Notes under the pieces: model-generated
Seen by the model: the letters and a program-made list of their open reading frames with translations, nothing else
Told to the model about the DNA's origin: nothing
Databases searched by the model: none
Shown here: positions 13,513-27,327 of the stretch, piece after piece
How positions within the stretch are numbered: position 1 is the stretch's first letter
How the letters are laid out: each line of letters starts with the position of its first letter
Translations under genes and position numbers: made by a program
Assembly: GCA_963978895.1 (NCBI GenBank)
Contig: OZ022239.1
Span: 16,880,470 to 16,944,469 of the forward strand
Direction of reading: 5' to 3'
Length of the DNA: 64,000 nucleotides
From: Erpobdella octoculata
Lineage: Eukaryota; Annelida; Clitellata; Hirudinida; Erpobdellidae

Positions 13513-14579
13513 TTATCAAAGAAAGGAGACGCATGGAGACGCCATTCGATGGGGTGTAAATTAATTATATTTGAACTTTCAATTAAACTCTTTCACTATT
13601 ATTAACCTTAGTTAGAATGTGTTCGATACATTTCAAAAAATCCTAACAAACTCATATACACATTTGGGTCGAAATAAAAATCCAAATAAACCCGGGCTTA
13701 TTTTTGTTTAAATAAACGCTGTCATATCATTATCAACTGCTATAGCGCAAAATAATTTCTATTTGGAACCTATCGATTTGAACATTTCTTTTGTATTTTA
13801 TTAAAGCTAAATTCACCAAAAGCTGCTTCTAGCTGCTATTTTACTTCTCTAAAAATCAGTCAAGGATTTGCTGTAATGTAATGCAATGAGAAATTGCATA
13901 TTGTTACGATAGAGGATTGTAGGACTTTACAGTCGCACACATTTTTTAGTATTTTTTTTTTGTATTATTGATGTACATAACGAGACAACTGATGGCCTTT
14001 AATTACTGTAATTCAAGATTCTTCATATTTGAATTAAAAACTGCGATTAATTATTAAACCTTTTAGTAATTATAACATTGTTTAAAAACTATTTTTTCTA
14101 CTGGTTTTAAAAAAATTCACCGACTTCAATTCACTGACGGAAAGTTTACTGACTGCAATTCAACGACGCAAAGTTCACCGAGGTGTTTTTGTTCCGACAT
14201 AATTTCCGGTCGGTGAATTTAACTAATTGCTATCAATGAACTTCTCGTCAGTGACTCTTTTTATTTTTAACTGTATTTCTGGGTAAAAAAACAGATAGAG
14301 ATGATACATTACTTTTTTCTTATTCTGCTCATCTCTACTCGTAGTGCAAAAGCGCAATCTGCAAGCAACACTGTCGATCCCCCCTTCCCCAGCAGTCCAC
14401 CACACAGTCCTTATCTTTAAATCATTTTGCTTTGGATTTTTGATGATGGCAAATTTGTATTTGAGCAGCTGTGCGGCACTTCCTTTAGTGTTTTTTGTTT
14501 GTTTTTTTCTTGCTCTCCAATTACATCTGATTCTGTGATCAAAAGCTGTTGAATCTTAGGCATATTCTTTGTATGTCAG
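13513..14579. other. Intergenic AT-rich stretch
   Basis: No gene recognised. A short degenerate tandem motif of the type TTCACYGACT-CAATTCA repeats three or four times at about 14105-14220. Confidence 0.4.
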
Positions 14580-15907
14580 CATTGGTGCCAACTCCATTGG
14601 GCCCGATGAGCTCGGGCCCCCAATCTTGGATGCCAAGGACCGGTAATAAGGATGAGCCCCCTTAATAATTTGCAAATAATAAAAATGCTAAATTAATATT
14701 TAGCTTTTGACCAAACAAATTGTGTATGGCTGTTTTCAAACATACCTTCTACCCATTCTAATTTCCGATTTTAAATTCATTTTTCTTATAATGCATTATT
14801 TTAATTTATTTCTTTTTTCTGTTTTCCGCGCAGTATTTTTGAATGACTGAACAATGAAACGACAAAATATAATACTTGAATACTTGATTTTATTTCAAAA
14901 GCCAAAAAGGTTTGTATCATTGATATGGCAAACTGCATACATTGATGTTTAACAAAGCCGTACAGCATGGTTTCAAAGTGTGAATCTGATGACTCAACGT
15001 CAACGTCACTTCGACCTGTTTGTCCAACACGATGAATTTTGAGAGCTTCAAGTGTCAAGTCTTTTGTTGAACAATATAAAGCATTACTTTTATTTTTTGA
15101 CGAAATATCAGCTGAATCAACTAGAGATATTGGAGCCAAATGCAGTGAGTTTCTCGCAGTCTAGAAGCATTTGATGTCTATTTTGCAATGAAGTTACCCG
15201 AGATAGTTTTTGCAACAAGTGAAACAGTGGCTTCATTTTTACAGTCTTTAAAACTGTCATTGGCTAAAGCTAAAATAACAAATTGATGATTTGCGAATCA
15301 TTTGGACACAACAGCGCACTGAATCACGGTTTGATAGTCTCTGGGATGACGTTAACAAACCAAAATTTACATATAGAAGAGCCAAAAATGCCAAAAGCAA
15401 GACATCCTCTAAGAAGACTAGATAAGGGATCATTGCCACATGGGTTTACTGATCCAAAACTTTATTACAAAAGAATATATTATGCAGCATTTGATGCTGC
15501 AATGACCTGTTTACAAAACCGGTTTAAATCTCAAGCATGTGCAATGGCTCAAGATTTTGAACAAGTCATATTGAACTCCTTGAAAGTCTCATCCCCTCCG
15601 GAAAATATTGACGTCTCAAAACTGGTTGAATATTTTGACACAGACATTAACAAACTACGTCTCATTCTTCACTTAGAAATGCTACGAGATGTAATTTCAC
15701 ATGACCAGGAACAATCATCAGGTACTCAACATCATGGAAATCCTAGAAAAATATTCAGAATGTGATCAAACTTATGCGAAGTAAAACCAGACAGGAAATG
15801 TTCTCAGAAATTAGTCTTCTACTCAACCTTTTTCTGACATTATTTTGTCCTTTACAAAGCCTAAATTTTATTTGGCCCCCAATATCTTTCACAAGTCGGC
15901 GCCTATG
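14580..15907 (+). mobile_element. hAT DNA transposon with perfect 8-bp target duplication
   Basis: The element is flanked by the direct repeat TATGTCAG at 14572-14579 and 15908-15915. The ends are inverted repeats: CATTGGTGCCAACT on the left and CATAGGCGCCGACT on the reverse complement of the right (11 of 14 identical). The 8-bp duplication is diagnostic of the hAT class. The plus-strand interior carries hAT transposase remnants. Confidence 0.86.
15175..15765 (+). pseudogene. hAT transposase (ZMYM1-like) fragment
   Basis: Remnant of a hAT transposase of the zinc-finger MYM/DUF4371 type. One frame gives RFDSLWDDVNKPKFTYRRAK near 15330-15390; the next frame gives LPHGFTDPKLYYKRIYYAAF and a downstream helical segment to 15765. 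The frame change at about 15390 and the lack of the upstream catalytic region show that it is dead. It lies inside the 14580-15907 element and shares its orientation. Confidence 0.7.
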
Positions 15908-16617
15908 TATGTCAGTATGCAACCAAAAATAGAAGAATGTGTTTATCCCCGTTACTTTTGTTTGTACCAACCATTTTTTTTTAGAAATTTCTGTTCATAA
16001 TATTTCTTAATTCTCTAAAGAGCTGCAAATTAAATTGTGTTTCTTGATATATTTGCATTCCATAACGACTATACCCACCTTTTGACGACGGCATTAGCCA
16101 TGGTCTGCCATGCGTTAGGACCTTTTGATGTTTAAAAAAACCTACTTTCCGTCATCTAATCAAGCTAAAATTTGGTATATTAAACTGCTGTCAATGCCAA
16201 TGCATTTTATTAAATTTTCAGATTGATTAGATAAAATAAAATTTAAATAAGATATTAAATTTAAAGTAATCAAAGTTGTAAAAAATACAATTTTCATTAA
16301 AGAAATAAACTATCAGTTCATTCAAAAAGCAAATGACAAATTATAAATAGACGAAATATTTTTGCTGACAACGGCTGTTAACATGTTTGGATATATTTAA
16401 ATTGCGCCGACTGTGACGCGCCGATAATCCGTTGATTAAGACAATCTAAACGTGCTTCGAATATTTTGCTGGTCGTTGCCTTTTTGTATACTACTCTGCT
16501 TATTTAAATAAAACAGTATGGCACAGACATACCCGTTTTTTGATGGCATGTTTTAATGCATACTTTTTTTTAAATTCATTAACACAAGTGTTATTTTGTA
16601 TAAAAATTTACCGACAG
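15908..16617. other. AT-rich spacer with a dispersed-repeat relic
   Basis: At about 16128-16250 there is a diverged copy of a dispersed repeat (ACTTTCCGTCATCTAATCAA, then AAATTTTCAGATTGATTAG) also seen at 3590, 28140, 33868, 34890 and 45100. Earlier exons of the ODF3-like gene may lie here but I could not find them. Confidence 0.4.
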
Positions 16618-19275
16618 ATGATGACGACGATATTGAATCGCTGTCGATTTCACTGTCGAACGTTTTTTCTGAGCGAGATAAATGTGACAAAAAACAGCTT
16701 CAAAAGTTTTTGTGCGATCTTCCAAGGAAAAAAACATCTGGTAATTTTATTAATTTTTAAGATTATGTTTATATAAAGTACTCAGTCTTAATAAATGCAT
16801 CTTAAAAATCTGGTGTTAAGAGGATAAGTTGCTAAGTTACTTTTCCTAACAACGGATTTTAACTTTACATAAACAATTTAACAGGATAGTAATTAATACC
16901 TACTATCCTTTTGAAATATTTATTCTTGGGTTTTTTTTATAAAGTTTAAAAAAGACATAAGACATCATCACACAGGGCCGGATTTAGACATTTTCAGACT
17001 GCAACTGCACACGGGCTCCCACCAGTAAGGGGCCTCCACCAACAACAAAAAACTACACGTTATTATAATTTAACTCTCTGTTGTTGGTATATCATACAAC
17101 AATCGATAAAGTACAGTAAATGCAATTATGAAACAAAGGGACGTAGAGTCATTTCAAAGTAGCAAAATTTGTCGAGTTTTCTTTAAAGCAAATTCCGCTA
17201 CTAGGTACTCAAAATTGACCTGACGTAGAATGTCTGCTTCTATGCTCATCAGAGCCAAATGAAACAGTCGATCATTTCCCATTGATGTACGAAGTCTGCA
17301 CTTTATCAGTTTCATCTTTGAGAATGAACGCTCTGCGCTGCAGTTGCTGACCATTAGCACCAGATAAATGCGGGGAGCTATCTCCACATTAGGAAATGAT
17401 TCCTGAACTTGCTTTTGGTGTATCAGCTGATACATGAAATTCTTTTTAGAGACATCTTTAGCTTGTTTGTTCTTGAATGCTTTAACAAAGTCAGCAAAGT
17501 GCACAAGCTTATTTCCGAGGCAAACATCAAAGTCATCTTTATAGACCTCAACAAAATTCGATGATGCTGTCAGTATCTCCTGTGAAAAAAGCACATCCAG
17601 TTTCCTCAAAGAAAAACGAACCATGACGAAATAAGCCGGTGTTTCAAAGCAGTGACAAATTGATCTATGACTGGTAGAAAATTTTCTTTACGAAATTTGT
17701 CTGATTGATTAAGGTACAAGAGCGGATTACTGAATTTCACAGCTGCAACAGCCAAGTTGAGATCTGAGGGTTTTGTAAAATTTTGCTTGTGGAATTAACT
17801 CTCTCTAAAATGTCGTTCCAGAAGACAGAACAAATGTTCGTCTCAAGTTGACACATTTGCTCTGAAAGTCCACGTGCCTTTCAACGTACATCGAACAGTT
17901 CATCTGCGTCATCAGTAATTTGATCAAGGGCTTGAATAAGCTTAAGATATCCCTGCAACAGAGCTTTTGTTGCATCAGCTCTAGATGACCATCGCGTAGT
18001 TTTGATTCTTTTTGAAGCAGAGACTGGTAGATGTGTTAGTATTTCATAGCGACGTGTGGAAGCAGTGAAAAAAACATAAATCTCCTCGACCACTCAAAAT
18101 TGAGAAAATATCTTACAAGGAAGTATCAAAACAACTGACAAACTTCAGAAAAAATTACTGTATTAATAAGATAATAGAAGAGATACAAAAAATTTCTATT
18201 TCTTAGATTTTTTTCAATTATTAAGTGATTGGAAATTATCTACGGCAATGCATAGTTTTAAATATTTTTTGAGCGTGACCTCCCGGATCTCCCGCTTCAA
18301 GAGAGCATGGGGGCCTCCACCACCACAATGCACAGGGGCCTCCACCACCACAATGCACAGGGGCCTCCACCACCACAATGCACAGGGGCCTCCACCAGAG
18401 TAAATCCGACCCTGTCATCACCAGTACTTTAACACCTTAAAATTTTAATATAAACTATATAAATTCCAAATTCTATTTCTATTTCTATTTCTTACTTTTG
18501 TAAAAAGGTCCAGGTCCAGGAAAGTACAAGTTGAAAACACTGACTGGACAAATTGATCATGACATAACCAAGCACAGAATGCCAGCTTTTACCATGAACC
18601 CACGTCCACATCAAAGTGAGTTAACTTTGCATTGCTAACGAAACATAGAAATGACAAACAGTCTTATTTTGTGACAACGTCTCTGGTTGCTTTGTAATCA
18701 TCGCAAACAAAAAGTATTTTATTTTTTCAGAGGCAAGGATTTCAAGTTCTTTCGACTCACTTTCAGATCGAATAAAGCCATTTAAAGGATGGACTTTTGC
18801 TGGACGATATGGTACCAAAATACCAATAACGCCAGCACCCAATGCCTACGATGTTTCCAAAAGCCAGCTCCGTACTAAAATTGTCGCACCGAGCTTTACA
18901 TTTGGTAAAAGGACAAAATTTTCTAGGTGTTTCAGTGCGCCAGCTTCTAATCTGTATTTACCATTGGTCGGCATGAGATCTCGGGGATCTTTTTATCCGC
19001 CAATTCCAGGGTTTTCGATTTTAAAAAGAGATAACCACATTTCGTTTTCTAGAGATTTAGCTAAAACTCCGTTTTCCGGTAGCATTGCGGTTCCTTCGAC
19101 AATTGGAAGTGGTCCCAAATTTTCTATTAAAGGCTTGAACGACGGCCCAGCGCAATTTAAAACACCGGCACCAAACGCTTATAAACCTGAATGTGTGATG
19201 TTCAATAAATTGTCGGCACCTCAGTTCAGTTTTGGTGTGAAACATTCCCGTTTTGTGATAAGTGCTGCTGTCTGA
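16618..19275 (+). CDS. ODF3/SHIPPO (CIMAP)-like sperm-tail protein, 5' partial
   Basis: Three exons: 16618-16740, 18508-18615 and 18731-19275. Junction phases agree (tct g|gt cca; caa a|ag gca). The first visible exon encodes an acidic, serine-rich stretch (DDDDIESLSISLSNVF) and ends KKTSG. The next begins PGPGKYKLKTLTGQ, then MPAFTMNPRP, the standard STPGR repeat of this family. The last exon has further repeats: TPAPNAYDVSK, SAPASNLYLP and TPAPNAYKPE, separated by APSFTFGKRT, HISFSRDLAKTPFS and APQFSFGVKHS. Family members are outer-dense-fibre or ciliary microtubule inner proteins. The first exon starts mid-codon after an AG, so upstream exons are missing. A hAT element fills most of the 16741-18507 intron. 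Confidence 0.78.
17154..18093 (-). pseudogene. hAT transposase remnant with C-terminal dimerisation domain
   Basis: Two or more frames together give a decayed hAT transposase. The last 156 codons (17624-17154) end in the hAT dimerisation domain: NCSAERSFSKMKLIKCRLRT, then FHLALMSIEADIL. An upstream piece (18093-17881) reads STRRYEILTHLPVSASKRIK and TRWSSRADATKALL, the usual ...TRWSSR... motif of ZMYM1-like hAT proteins. Stops and frame shifts lie between the pieces. Confidence 0.78.
18308..18402. repeat. 25-bp tandem repeat at the hAT end
   Basis: Three full copies and a partial one of GGGGCCTCCACCACCACAAT plus GCACA, immediately inside the right terminal repeat of the hAT. The left end has a single related GGGGCCTCCACC at about 17030, so the array seems to have expanded from a subterminal motif. 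Confidence 0.8.
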
Positions 19276-19535
19276 TTTGTTTAGAATAGCAACATAAGCC
19301 TTTTTAGTCATTTTCCTTAAGTAAGAGTTATTGATTTGCATAATTTGTTATATGATAGATTAAGTCCTAATTATTAAGTTGTTTTCATTTTTAAGTTTTA
19401 ACTTTGCCTTAAACATAAAATACTTTTCAACATATGTGTTTTAATTTATTTCATTAAAAATAATATTTGGTTCTCTACCTCATTACAATGGAAAGTGTTT
19501 ATTTTTTGTAATCTCGTCAGCTTGTTTATAGCTGA

Positions 19536-19975
19536 CTAGCGGGGTACCCGGGGTTGCTCGTGGTTTTTAGAGGTTTTTCTAATGTTTGTCTTTCTTGCTC
19601 CCGTTTCTTTCCCCGCTTGCGCTCCCGCTCCCGGTCGTTATCCGTTCTAATTCATATACAATGATAAACGTTGAGCGCATTATCTTTTTTATAAATGTTT
19701 GTTCACAGAAATGTTGATGTTTTCTAAGCGCTCAACCTTTTTCATTGTATATGAATTAGGAACTGTTTTAAAATAAGTTACCATAATGTGACAAAATTAT
19801 TCAGAAATTCAGCCAGGCTTATAGGTAAATTATTTTATCGTTTTTAGGCGCGAGAAAAACGTTGCGTTTTTTTATATTTTCTATGATGTAAACATTATTT
19901 TCTACTTTTTCCTTTTTGAGAGATAAAATTTTGTAAGTATTTGAGCTTTTAGATTAAATGTATTGCTGCGATGTC
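19536..19975. repeat. Helitron-like end plus dispersed repeat
   Basis: CTAG at 19536-19539 is followed by GGGGTACCCGGGGTTGCTCG and then the C/T-rich block (CTCCCGTTTCTTTCCCCGC), matching the better-preserved copies at 20009 and 30380. From about 19775 to 19975 the sequence matches 27061-27254 in the same orientation (ATTCAGAAATTC, GCCAGGCT, TAGATTAAATGTATT). Confidence 0.5.
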
Positions 19976-20008
19976 TACAAATCGAGCTCTTTGATTTTCA
20001 TATATATA

Positions 20009-20282
20009 CTAGCGGGGTGCCCGGCGTGGCCCGGGCTTTTTAGAGGTTTTTCTATCGTTTTTCTCTCACGCTCCCGTTTCCTTTCCCGCTTGCTCTCACG
20101 CTCCCGGTCGCTTTCCCACATTTCGACCACCTAGAGCTCTAAAACTTTCAGGAAAGCTTTATTCTGGATGACAAGATGACAATACATAAATTTAATGTTT
20201 CCGACATGAATTAGGCCTTAAATCAATTAAAATTAATCAAATCAAATTAATCAGACGGTTCAAGATGCTCTTTTATAGGAAA

Positions 20283-20366
<84 letters not shown>

Positions 20367-20581
20367 TTTCTATCTGTTGCATTTTCCTATGAAAATGACA
20401 TAATTGCACATTTTTGTTTTTCCATTATAACATTTAAAATAATTTTAAAAAATATTTTTTTTAGCCTACAACTTTCCTCAGACATACCAAATGTACACGA
20501 AAAATTTAATAAAAATCGGTTCAGCCATTTCGAAGGAGTTTGAAGTCAAACACTATGACACGAGATTTTTATATATATAGA
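20009..20581 (-). mobile_element. Helitron-like non-autonomous element
   Basis: On the minus strand it starts TCTATATATATAAAAATCTC (20581 leftwards) and ends CTAG (20012-20009), inserted between host A and T, as Helitrons do. Seven bases before the CTAG is a hairpin: GCCCGG (20019-20024) pairs with CCGGGC (20031-20036) across a 6-nt loop. The interior holds a (TA)n tract (20286-20363) and a conserved AAATCGGTTCAGCCATTTCG segment. No coding capacity. The classification rests on the end structure only. Confidence 0.55.
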
Positions 20582-20699
20582 TAGTAGTTGATCCAGCAAA
20601 CGTTGTTTTGCCTTTTAAATTATTTTGGTTTTTTTTTTATTAAAAGTTTAATGTACCAAATTATGACAATTTAAAAAAAATCAATCTTGAACAGCAATC

Positions 20700-21178
<479 letters not shown>

Positions 21179-21179
21179 C

Positions 21180-21734
21180 ACAAAACCGATAATGAAACAA
21201 AATAATAATATTTATTTTTCAAGAATGACATGTTAATTTATTTTACTATAGGGAGATATTAAAAATAAATTATATAATAAAACTGTTATACATTTAAAAA
21301 TACGGTCGAAAAGCAAAATCTATTAATTGTCAAACGACAGATCTACGTCACATCTCGCGCAACCATGACATTGTTAAAACGGAAACCATCTCTGAAGAAT
21401 TGCCAAAATTAAATTAATTAATTAAAATGCCACGTAATTTTACACAAAACGTTATCGTCGACGTCGCATAGTTATATTGTCACAATGCAGAACTGCCGCC
21501 ATTCTTGCCAAAAGAACATTTTCATCATTAACTGCTTAATTTATCAAAACAATCTCATTAGGCACAGCTGAAACTGCACGGTCGTCACACAATGTCGCAT
21601 CTACCGAAACCCGATCGCACGTAGATGACGAGTTGTCGCGGACCGGCTGGCCAACGCTTTCGTGTCGAGAGCCGTTACTGCTCTCACCGCCGCCACTTTC
21701 AGGGTCCACGACATGATCCATAGCAGATGTCGAC
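21180..21734. other. Spacer without recognised gene
   Basis: No family recognised. The minus-strand open frame 21536-21736 is serine-rich and lies opposite the gypsy-like remnant; I do not believe it is a gene. Confidence 0.35.
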
Positions 21735-22416
<682 letters not shown>

Positions 22417-22582
22417 TCACAAACGAGTGGAAGGATTCAATGAATCGCTAACTCCATCCCGAAAAAAATATGTACAATAACATTTACAGTCAGAATGACA
22501 AAATAAGTAACATTCTAATGAGAAGAAAATAATAATAGTGATAGTATTAGAGGAAAACATCGACAGTAAGATGGCGACTCAT

Positions 22583-25518
22583 TCAACGTATATCAGACAA
22601 AAGTAGAGATAAATCCATTTGAGCAATAAGATGTTTAAATTCCGAGAAAGTAGGAGAAGAAACAATCTGGTCCGGCAATGAATTCAAAACATTCACAACA
22701 CGATTAGAAAAAAGTACTTGGTAGTATCTACTGAAAACACATTTGTTCGAAGTCTGTAACTGTGACCCCTGGTTGCTGGGTAGTTGGTGGGGTGAAAATG
22801 ATGCACCAGATTGGTGCATACATTTCCATGCAATATCTTGTAACATAAGCTGAGATCTAACACAAGCCTTCGGTAATCGAGAGACTGCAAACCGAGCATC
22901 TTAAGGCGGGCGGGGTAAGGTGCCTGACGAAGATAGGGAATATTCTTGGTGAATCGTCTTTGAATTTTTTCTAACTTGTTTATCAGAAATCTATGGTGAG
23001 GACTCCATACAGAGGAGCAGTATTCGAGGAGTGGCCGAATGTACGTGCAAAAAGCTTTCGCTAGTGTCTGATGGTTTCCTGAAGTAAAAGACCTGTGGAT
23101 AAGTCTTGATCTGATTGCGGCAGTGTGTGTAATAACATTTATGTGGTTCTTGAAAGTAAGACCTTCATCAATAGTTATCCCCAGATCCCTCATTTGAGCA
23201 ACATTCTCAAGCTCATGTTTATTTACAAAATATTTAGAGATTTGCCTTCGACTGTTCTTGCTGCGACAAATCGTACATAGTACACATTTTTCAAGAGCTA
23301 AGTTGAGCTGCCATGTCTTGCTCCACGACATCAGCTCGTCAATAGCCATCTGTAGATCACATGTAGACGAACCAGAACTGGAATAGAATTTGATGTCGTC
23401 AGCGAAGAGCTTAATCGAGATCGTTTTGTTAGTAATATTTTCAACGACATCATTAATGTAAATAAGAAACAAAGTAGGCCCAAGGACACTACCTTGGGGA
23501 ACGCCGCTTGTAACATTGGATTGATTTGAAAGTGTTTCGTGAACTCGTACATATTGAGTACGATTGGATAGAAAGTCAACTAGCCAAACACTGAGATTGC
23601 CGTTAATACCGTAGGCACGAAGTTTTATTGCGAGCTTTGAGTGCGAGACGGAGTCGAATGCTTTTTGAAAGTCAAAGTAGATAATATCCGTGTGTTTCTT
23701 CTCCTGTATCGCAATGGACCAATCGTATACACTTTCCAACAGATTTGTACAAGTTGACCTTAAGGGTAAAAATCCGTGTTGTTGTTCACTAATAAGATGA
23801 TTAGTGAGAAGGTAGGAAATGAGTTCCTTATTAATTATTCTTTCCATCACACGACAACAACAAGATGTTATGGAAATAGGTATGTAGTTCTTTGGTTGAT
23901 TAGTGGGACCCTTTTTATGGATAGGGGTGACGAAACTCGATTTCCACTCCTGGGGCAAACGCTGAGATTTCAAAGACAGATCAAAGATATGACATAGTGG
24001 CAGTGCTAGGGTGTAGTAGCAATTTTTGAGCAGCACATTTGGAATACCGTCGGGGCCTACAGAAGCAGAATTTTTGAGGGTTTTCAAAGTTTTAGAAACT
24101 AATTCTGGAGTAAAAGTGACCGCACTCAAACGACTTTCCGTACGCATATTTAACTGAGGGTTCTCCCCATCGTCAACCGTGAAGACACGGGCGAAGTAGT
24201 CGTTAAAAATGTCAGAAATCTCGCCTTCGTCAGAGGCGGTGGTCCCATCAGTTCTTAAAACAAGCCCGATTCTAGAGCGTGGAAACAGCCCTCGATTCAC
24301 GTATTTGTAAAATGAACCAAGATTATTTTTAGCCACAAGGCTCTTTTCATAACTAATTTGAAAGGCTAAAGCGGACTGGGTGCATTTTTTTGCCATCGAA
24401 GAATATTTTTCCCTTGCCTCCACAGTCTGGGTAGATTTCCAGGAACGCCAACATTGCAACTTTTCATGGTAAAGTTGTCTCAGTGCTCTAGGAGTTATTT
24501 TCACACGAGTTTTAGTGGCAGCCCTGAACTTACGTCTCAATGGAATAAATCTGTTCACTCCTTTAAACAGGTAGCATTTAAACATTCGCCAGCATTCATC
24601 AGAGGAAAAACAATATTGGAAAAGATGGTCCCAAGGAACTTCATTTAAATAATTATTGAGTAACTTGTAATCTCCTTTACTGAAATTGTATGAGACAGAG
24701 TGATTGTCTGTTGTCTGGGGGACATAGTCGTTGAGCTTGAAGAGTATCGTGTTATGGTCACTAGACGCAAGAGGAAATATCACATCGATTGTAGAAATTA
24801 GCATTGGATCGCCAGACAGGATAAGATCCAGAATATTGTCATTACGGGTAGGAAGATGAACAAATTGATGGTAACCTAGATCGTCAAATAGCTCCAGGAA
24901 ATGATTATATATTGTGTTCTCGGGTGCCAGATAATTCTCCCAATCAATACCTGGCAAATTAAAGTCACCCATAAGACAGACACGGTATTTCACAGAAGAT
25001 AAGAATTTAATACATTGAATGCTGTCTTTGGCGTATTGATCCGCCATGCTGTCAAAACCGCCTCTGCGATAATATGTTATGAGTCGACATGGACCACTAT
25101 GAAGCAAAACATCAATACATGTGATTTCAATAGATTGGAATTTTGCAGGAATAGCTATAGGTTTGAATGGGATTTCATTCTTAATAATAAAGGCAACCCC
25201 GCCGCCTCTAGATGGTCTGTCCCAACGGTTTGCAGAGTAGCCCATGGGTAAAAATAGACTGTCAGGGTCCTCAGGAGACAACCATGTCTCAGTAACAGAA
25301 AAAATATCAACATTAGATTCATCCCAAAAATACTCAAGTTCCACAATCTTGTTGAGGAGACTTCTAGCATTCGTAAGTGCTAAACAGCATCCATCCTTTT
25401 TTAGAAAACTTGTAGCAGCAACATCACTGGATCTTGAACAGGGCGGCCTTATAAAAAAATTTTCATGTATGACAAGACATGGAAATTCCCTGGCTTCCCT
25501 CTTATCCTGAGTACCCAT
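22583..25518 (-). CDS. LINE ORF2: CR1-like endonuclease-reverse transcriptase
   Basis: A second, less decayed non-LTR element; 941 codons are open from 25518 to 22693. Endonuclease landmarks: NARSLLNKIVELEYF, SVTETWLSPED, RGGGVAFII, MGDFNLPGIDW, NDNILDLIL and SSDHNTI. Reverse transcriptase landmarks: NYIPISITSCCCRVMER (the usual Arg of YRPIS is Ile), YFDFQKAFDSVSHSKL, TSGVPQGSVLGPTLFLIYIN and the catalytic FADD. The C-terminal part continues in another frame (to 22583) with FSNRVVNVLNSLPDQIV. The switch falls on a run of six T at about 22710, where one more T would restore the frame. The ORF starts four bases after the ORF1 stop. Confidence 0.92.
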
Positions 25519-25522
25519 TTAT

Positions 25523-26308
25523 TTATGTCATCTTTGAGACTAATTTCTTTCCTTTTTCGTACAGAAGCTTTATGCATTGCTCCTTGTCTTCGATTGACAA
25601 GTCCTGACTAAGGATCACCATTTTGTAAGACTCACTTTTCTTTAGTCTGAAGCTGTTCTCAAGCACCAAATTTTTAGTACTTTGGTTGTCAAACCTGACC
25701 AGGACCGGTCTTGCCCTTTGAGCATTATCAGTCCTTTTTCCCAACCTGAAAAGCTCCACAACTTCGGCGTCCAAGTCCTTATCTGTTATCTCTTTCAGAA
25801 GTTTTAGAATATCCTCTTTGTCTTTTGCTTTGGAATTTGGGTCATTCTCAGGCAAGTTGTAGGCTATAAAGTTGTTTTGTCTTTCAATTCTTTTGTTGTT
25901 TATTTTAATAATCCCAACAACTGATCTCTGTACAGCACCAACATTCTGATTTAAAACCTCTACATTTTCTTTAAACAAGCTAGACCATTCTTTTTTCATC
26001 ATTTGGTTTTCCTGTATCCTTTTATTAGCAACATCTTCTAACTTCAGACCTAATTCTTGGATCTGCCCATTTTGTTTATCTAAGGCCACTGTTAAGTTGT
26101 CACTCTTTTTAATCATGTTTTTAATTTCTTTTATGTCTTCAGCCATCTCTTTGGTTTCCACCTCTTTTGCCTTGACATTTTTCAACTCAACCAGAATCTT
26201 TAAAATATCCTAATTTTCTTTGAGGCAACATTCACACAGCTTAATACCAAGCATTTCGGCTGTGGATCGTCCATCCAATACTAAGTCCTTCTTTGTCTTT
26301 GGCGGCAT
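25523..26308 (-). CDS. LINE ORF1 with one nonsense codon
   Basis: The frame from ATG 26308 to TAA 25523 is 262 codons and continuous except for a TAG at 26210-26212 (codon 33). The N-terminus (MPPKTKKDLVLDGRSTAEM, then KLCECCLKEN) is followed by a long charged coiled coil (about residues 50-140). After that comes the RRM-like part: RQNNFIAYNLPENDP, AEVVELFRLGKR and RARPVLVRFDNQSTKNLVL. These proteins bind element RNA. Ending TAA-ATAA-ATG puts the ORF2 start four bases downstream. Confidence 0.85.
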
Positions 26309-26501
26309 AACTTTACAACTTAATGAATTCCGTACGAGAGACCCCAAGTTGACGGGCGATAATTATATTGCGATAATTAAATAATGTCAAATAAACGGAA
26401 AAAAGTATCGGTATTATTAGAAAATCGTTGTATATTGCAATTTATACAAATAATTCTGTGCCACAATTGATATTTTTGAAGAAAATCGACTTTTTCCAAA
26501 C

Positions 26502-26880
<379 letters not shown>

Positions 26881-27060
26881 AAGATAAGAAAACATGTAAT
26901 AACTAAATATACAAATAAACTAATATCCTTATGGAATTATCTTAATAGAAGGATATTAATAAAAATAATCAAATTTAGACACTGTCATTAAATTAACGTA
27001 CATAAAATAAACAGGAGTTATGAGGATAAAATGAGTATAATTAAAAACGTTTAATTAAAG

Positions 27061-27254
27061 GATACCGTAATGTGACCAAGTTATTCAGAAATTCTGCCAG
27101 GCTCATAGAAATATTATTTTATGCTTTTTAGGGCTAAAAAACGTTGTTTTAAAAAAATTGTATTTTTATGATGTAAAAATTATTTTCTACTTGTTCGTTT
27201 TTTGATGGAGAAAATTTTATAAGCATTTGAGTTTTTAGATTAAATGTATTTTAC
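27061..27254 (+). repeat. Dispersed repeat shared with 19.78-19.98 kb
   Basis: Matches 19775-19975 in the same orientation with many small differences. Landmarks are TTATTCAGAAATTC, GCCAGGCTCATAG and GATTAAATGTATT. No coding. Confidence 0.6.
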
Positions 27255-27327
27255 TAGTTTTTTTCGCTAGGTGGCAAATCTTAGTCCGTTGAATTTAAAA
27301 TATTATAACTTTTTACACACTTTTACT

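Larger units (their letters stand above)
16973..18414 (-). mobile_element. hAT DNA transposon in the ODF3-like intron
   Basis: Terminal inverted repeats CAGGGCCGGATTTA (16973) and CAGGGTCGGATTTA (reverse complement of 18401-18414) bound the element. The flanking target duplication is TCATCACA at 16965-16972 and TCATCACC at 18415-18422, seven of eight identical. The interior carries transposase remnants on the minus strand. It sits wholly within an intron, so it need not damage the host gene. Confidence 0.88.

Noticed and set aside
23331..25510. Several 60-90 codon frames on both strands
   Set aside because: They are shadows of the LINE ORF2 in other frames.
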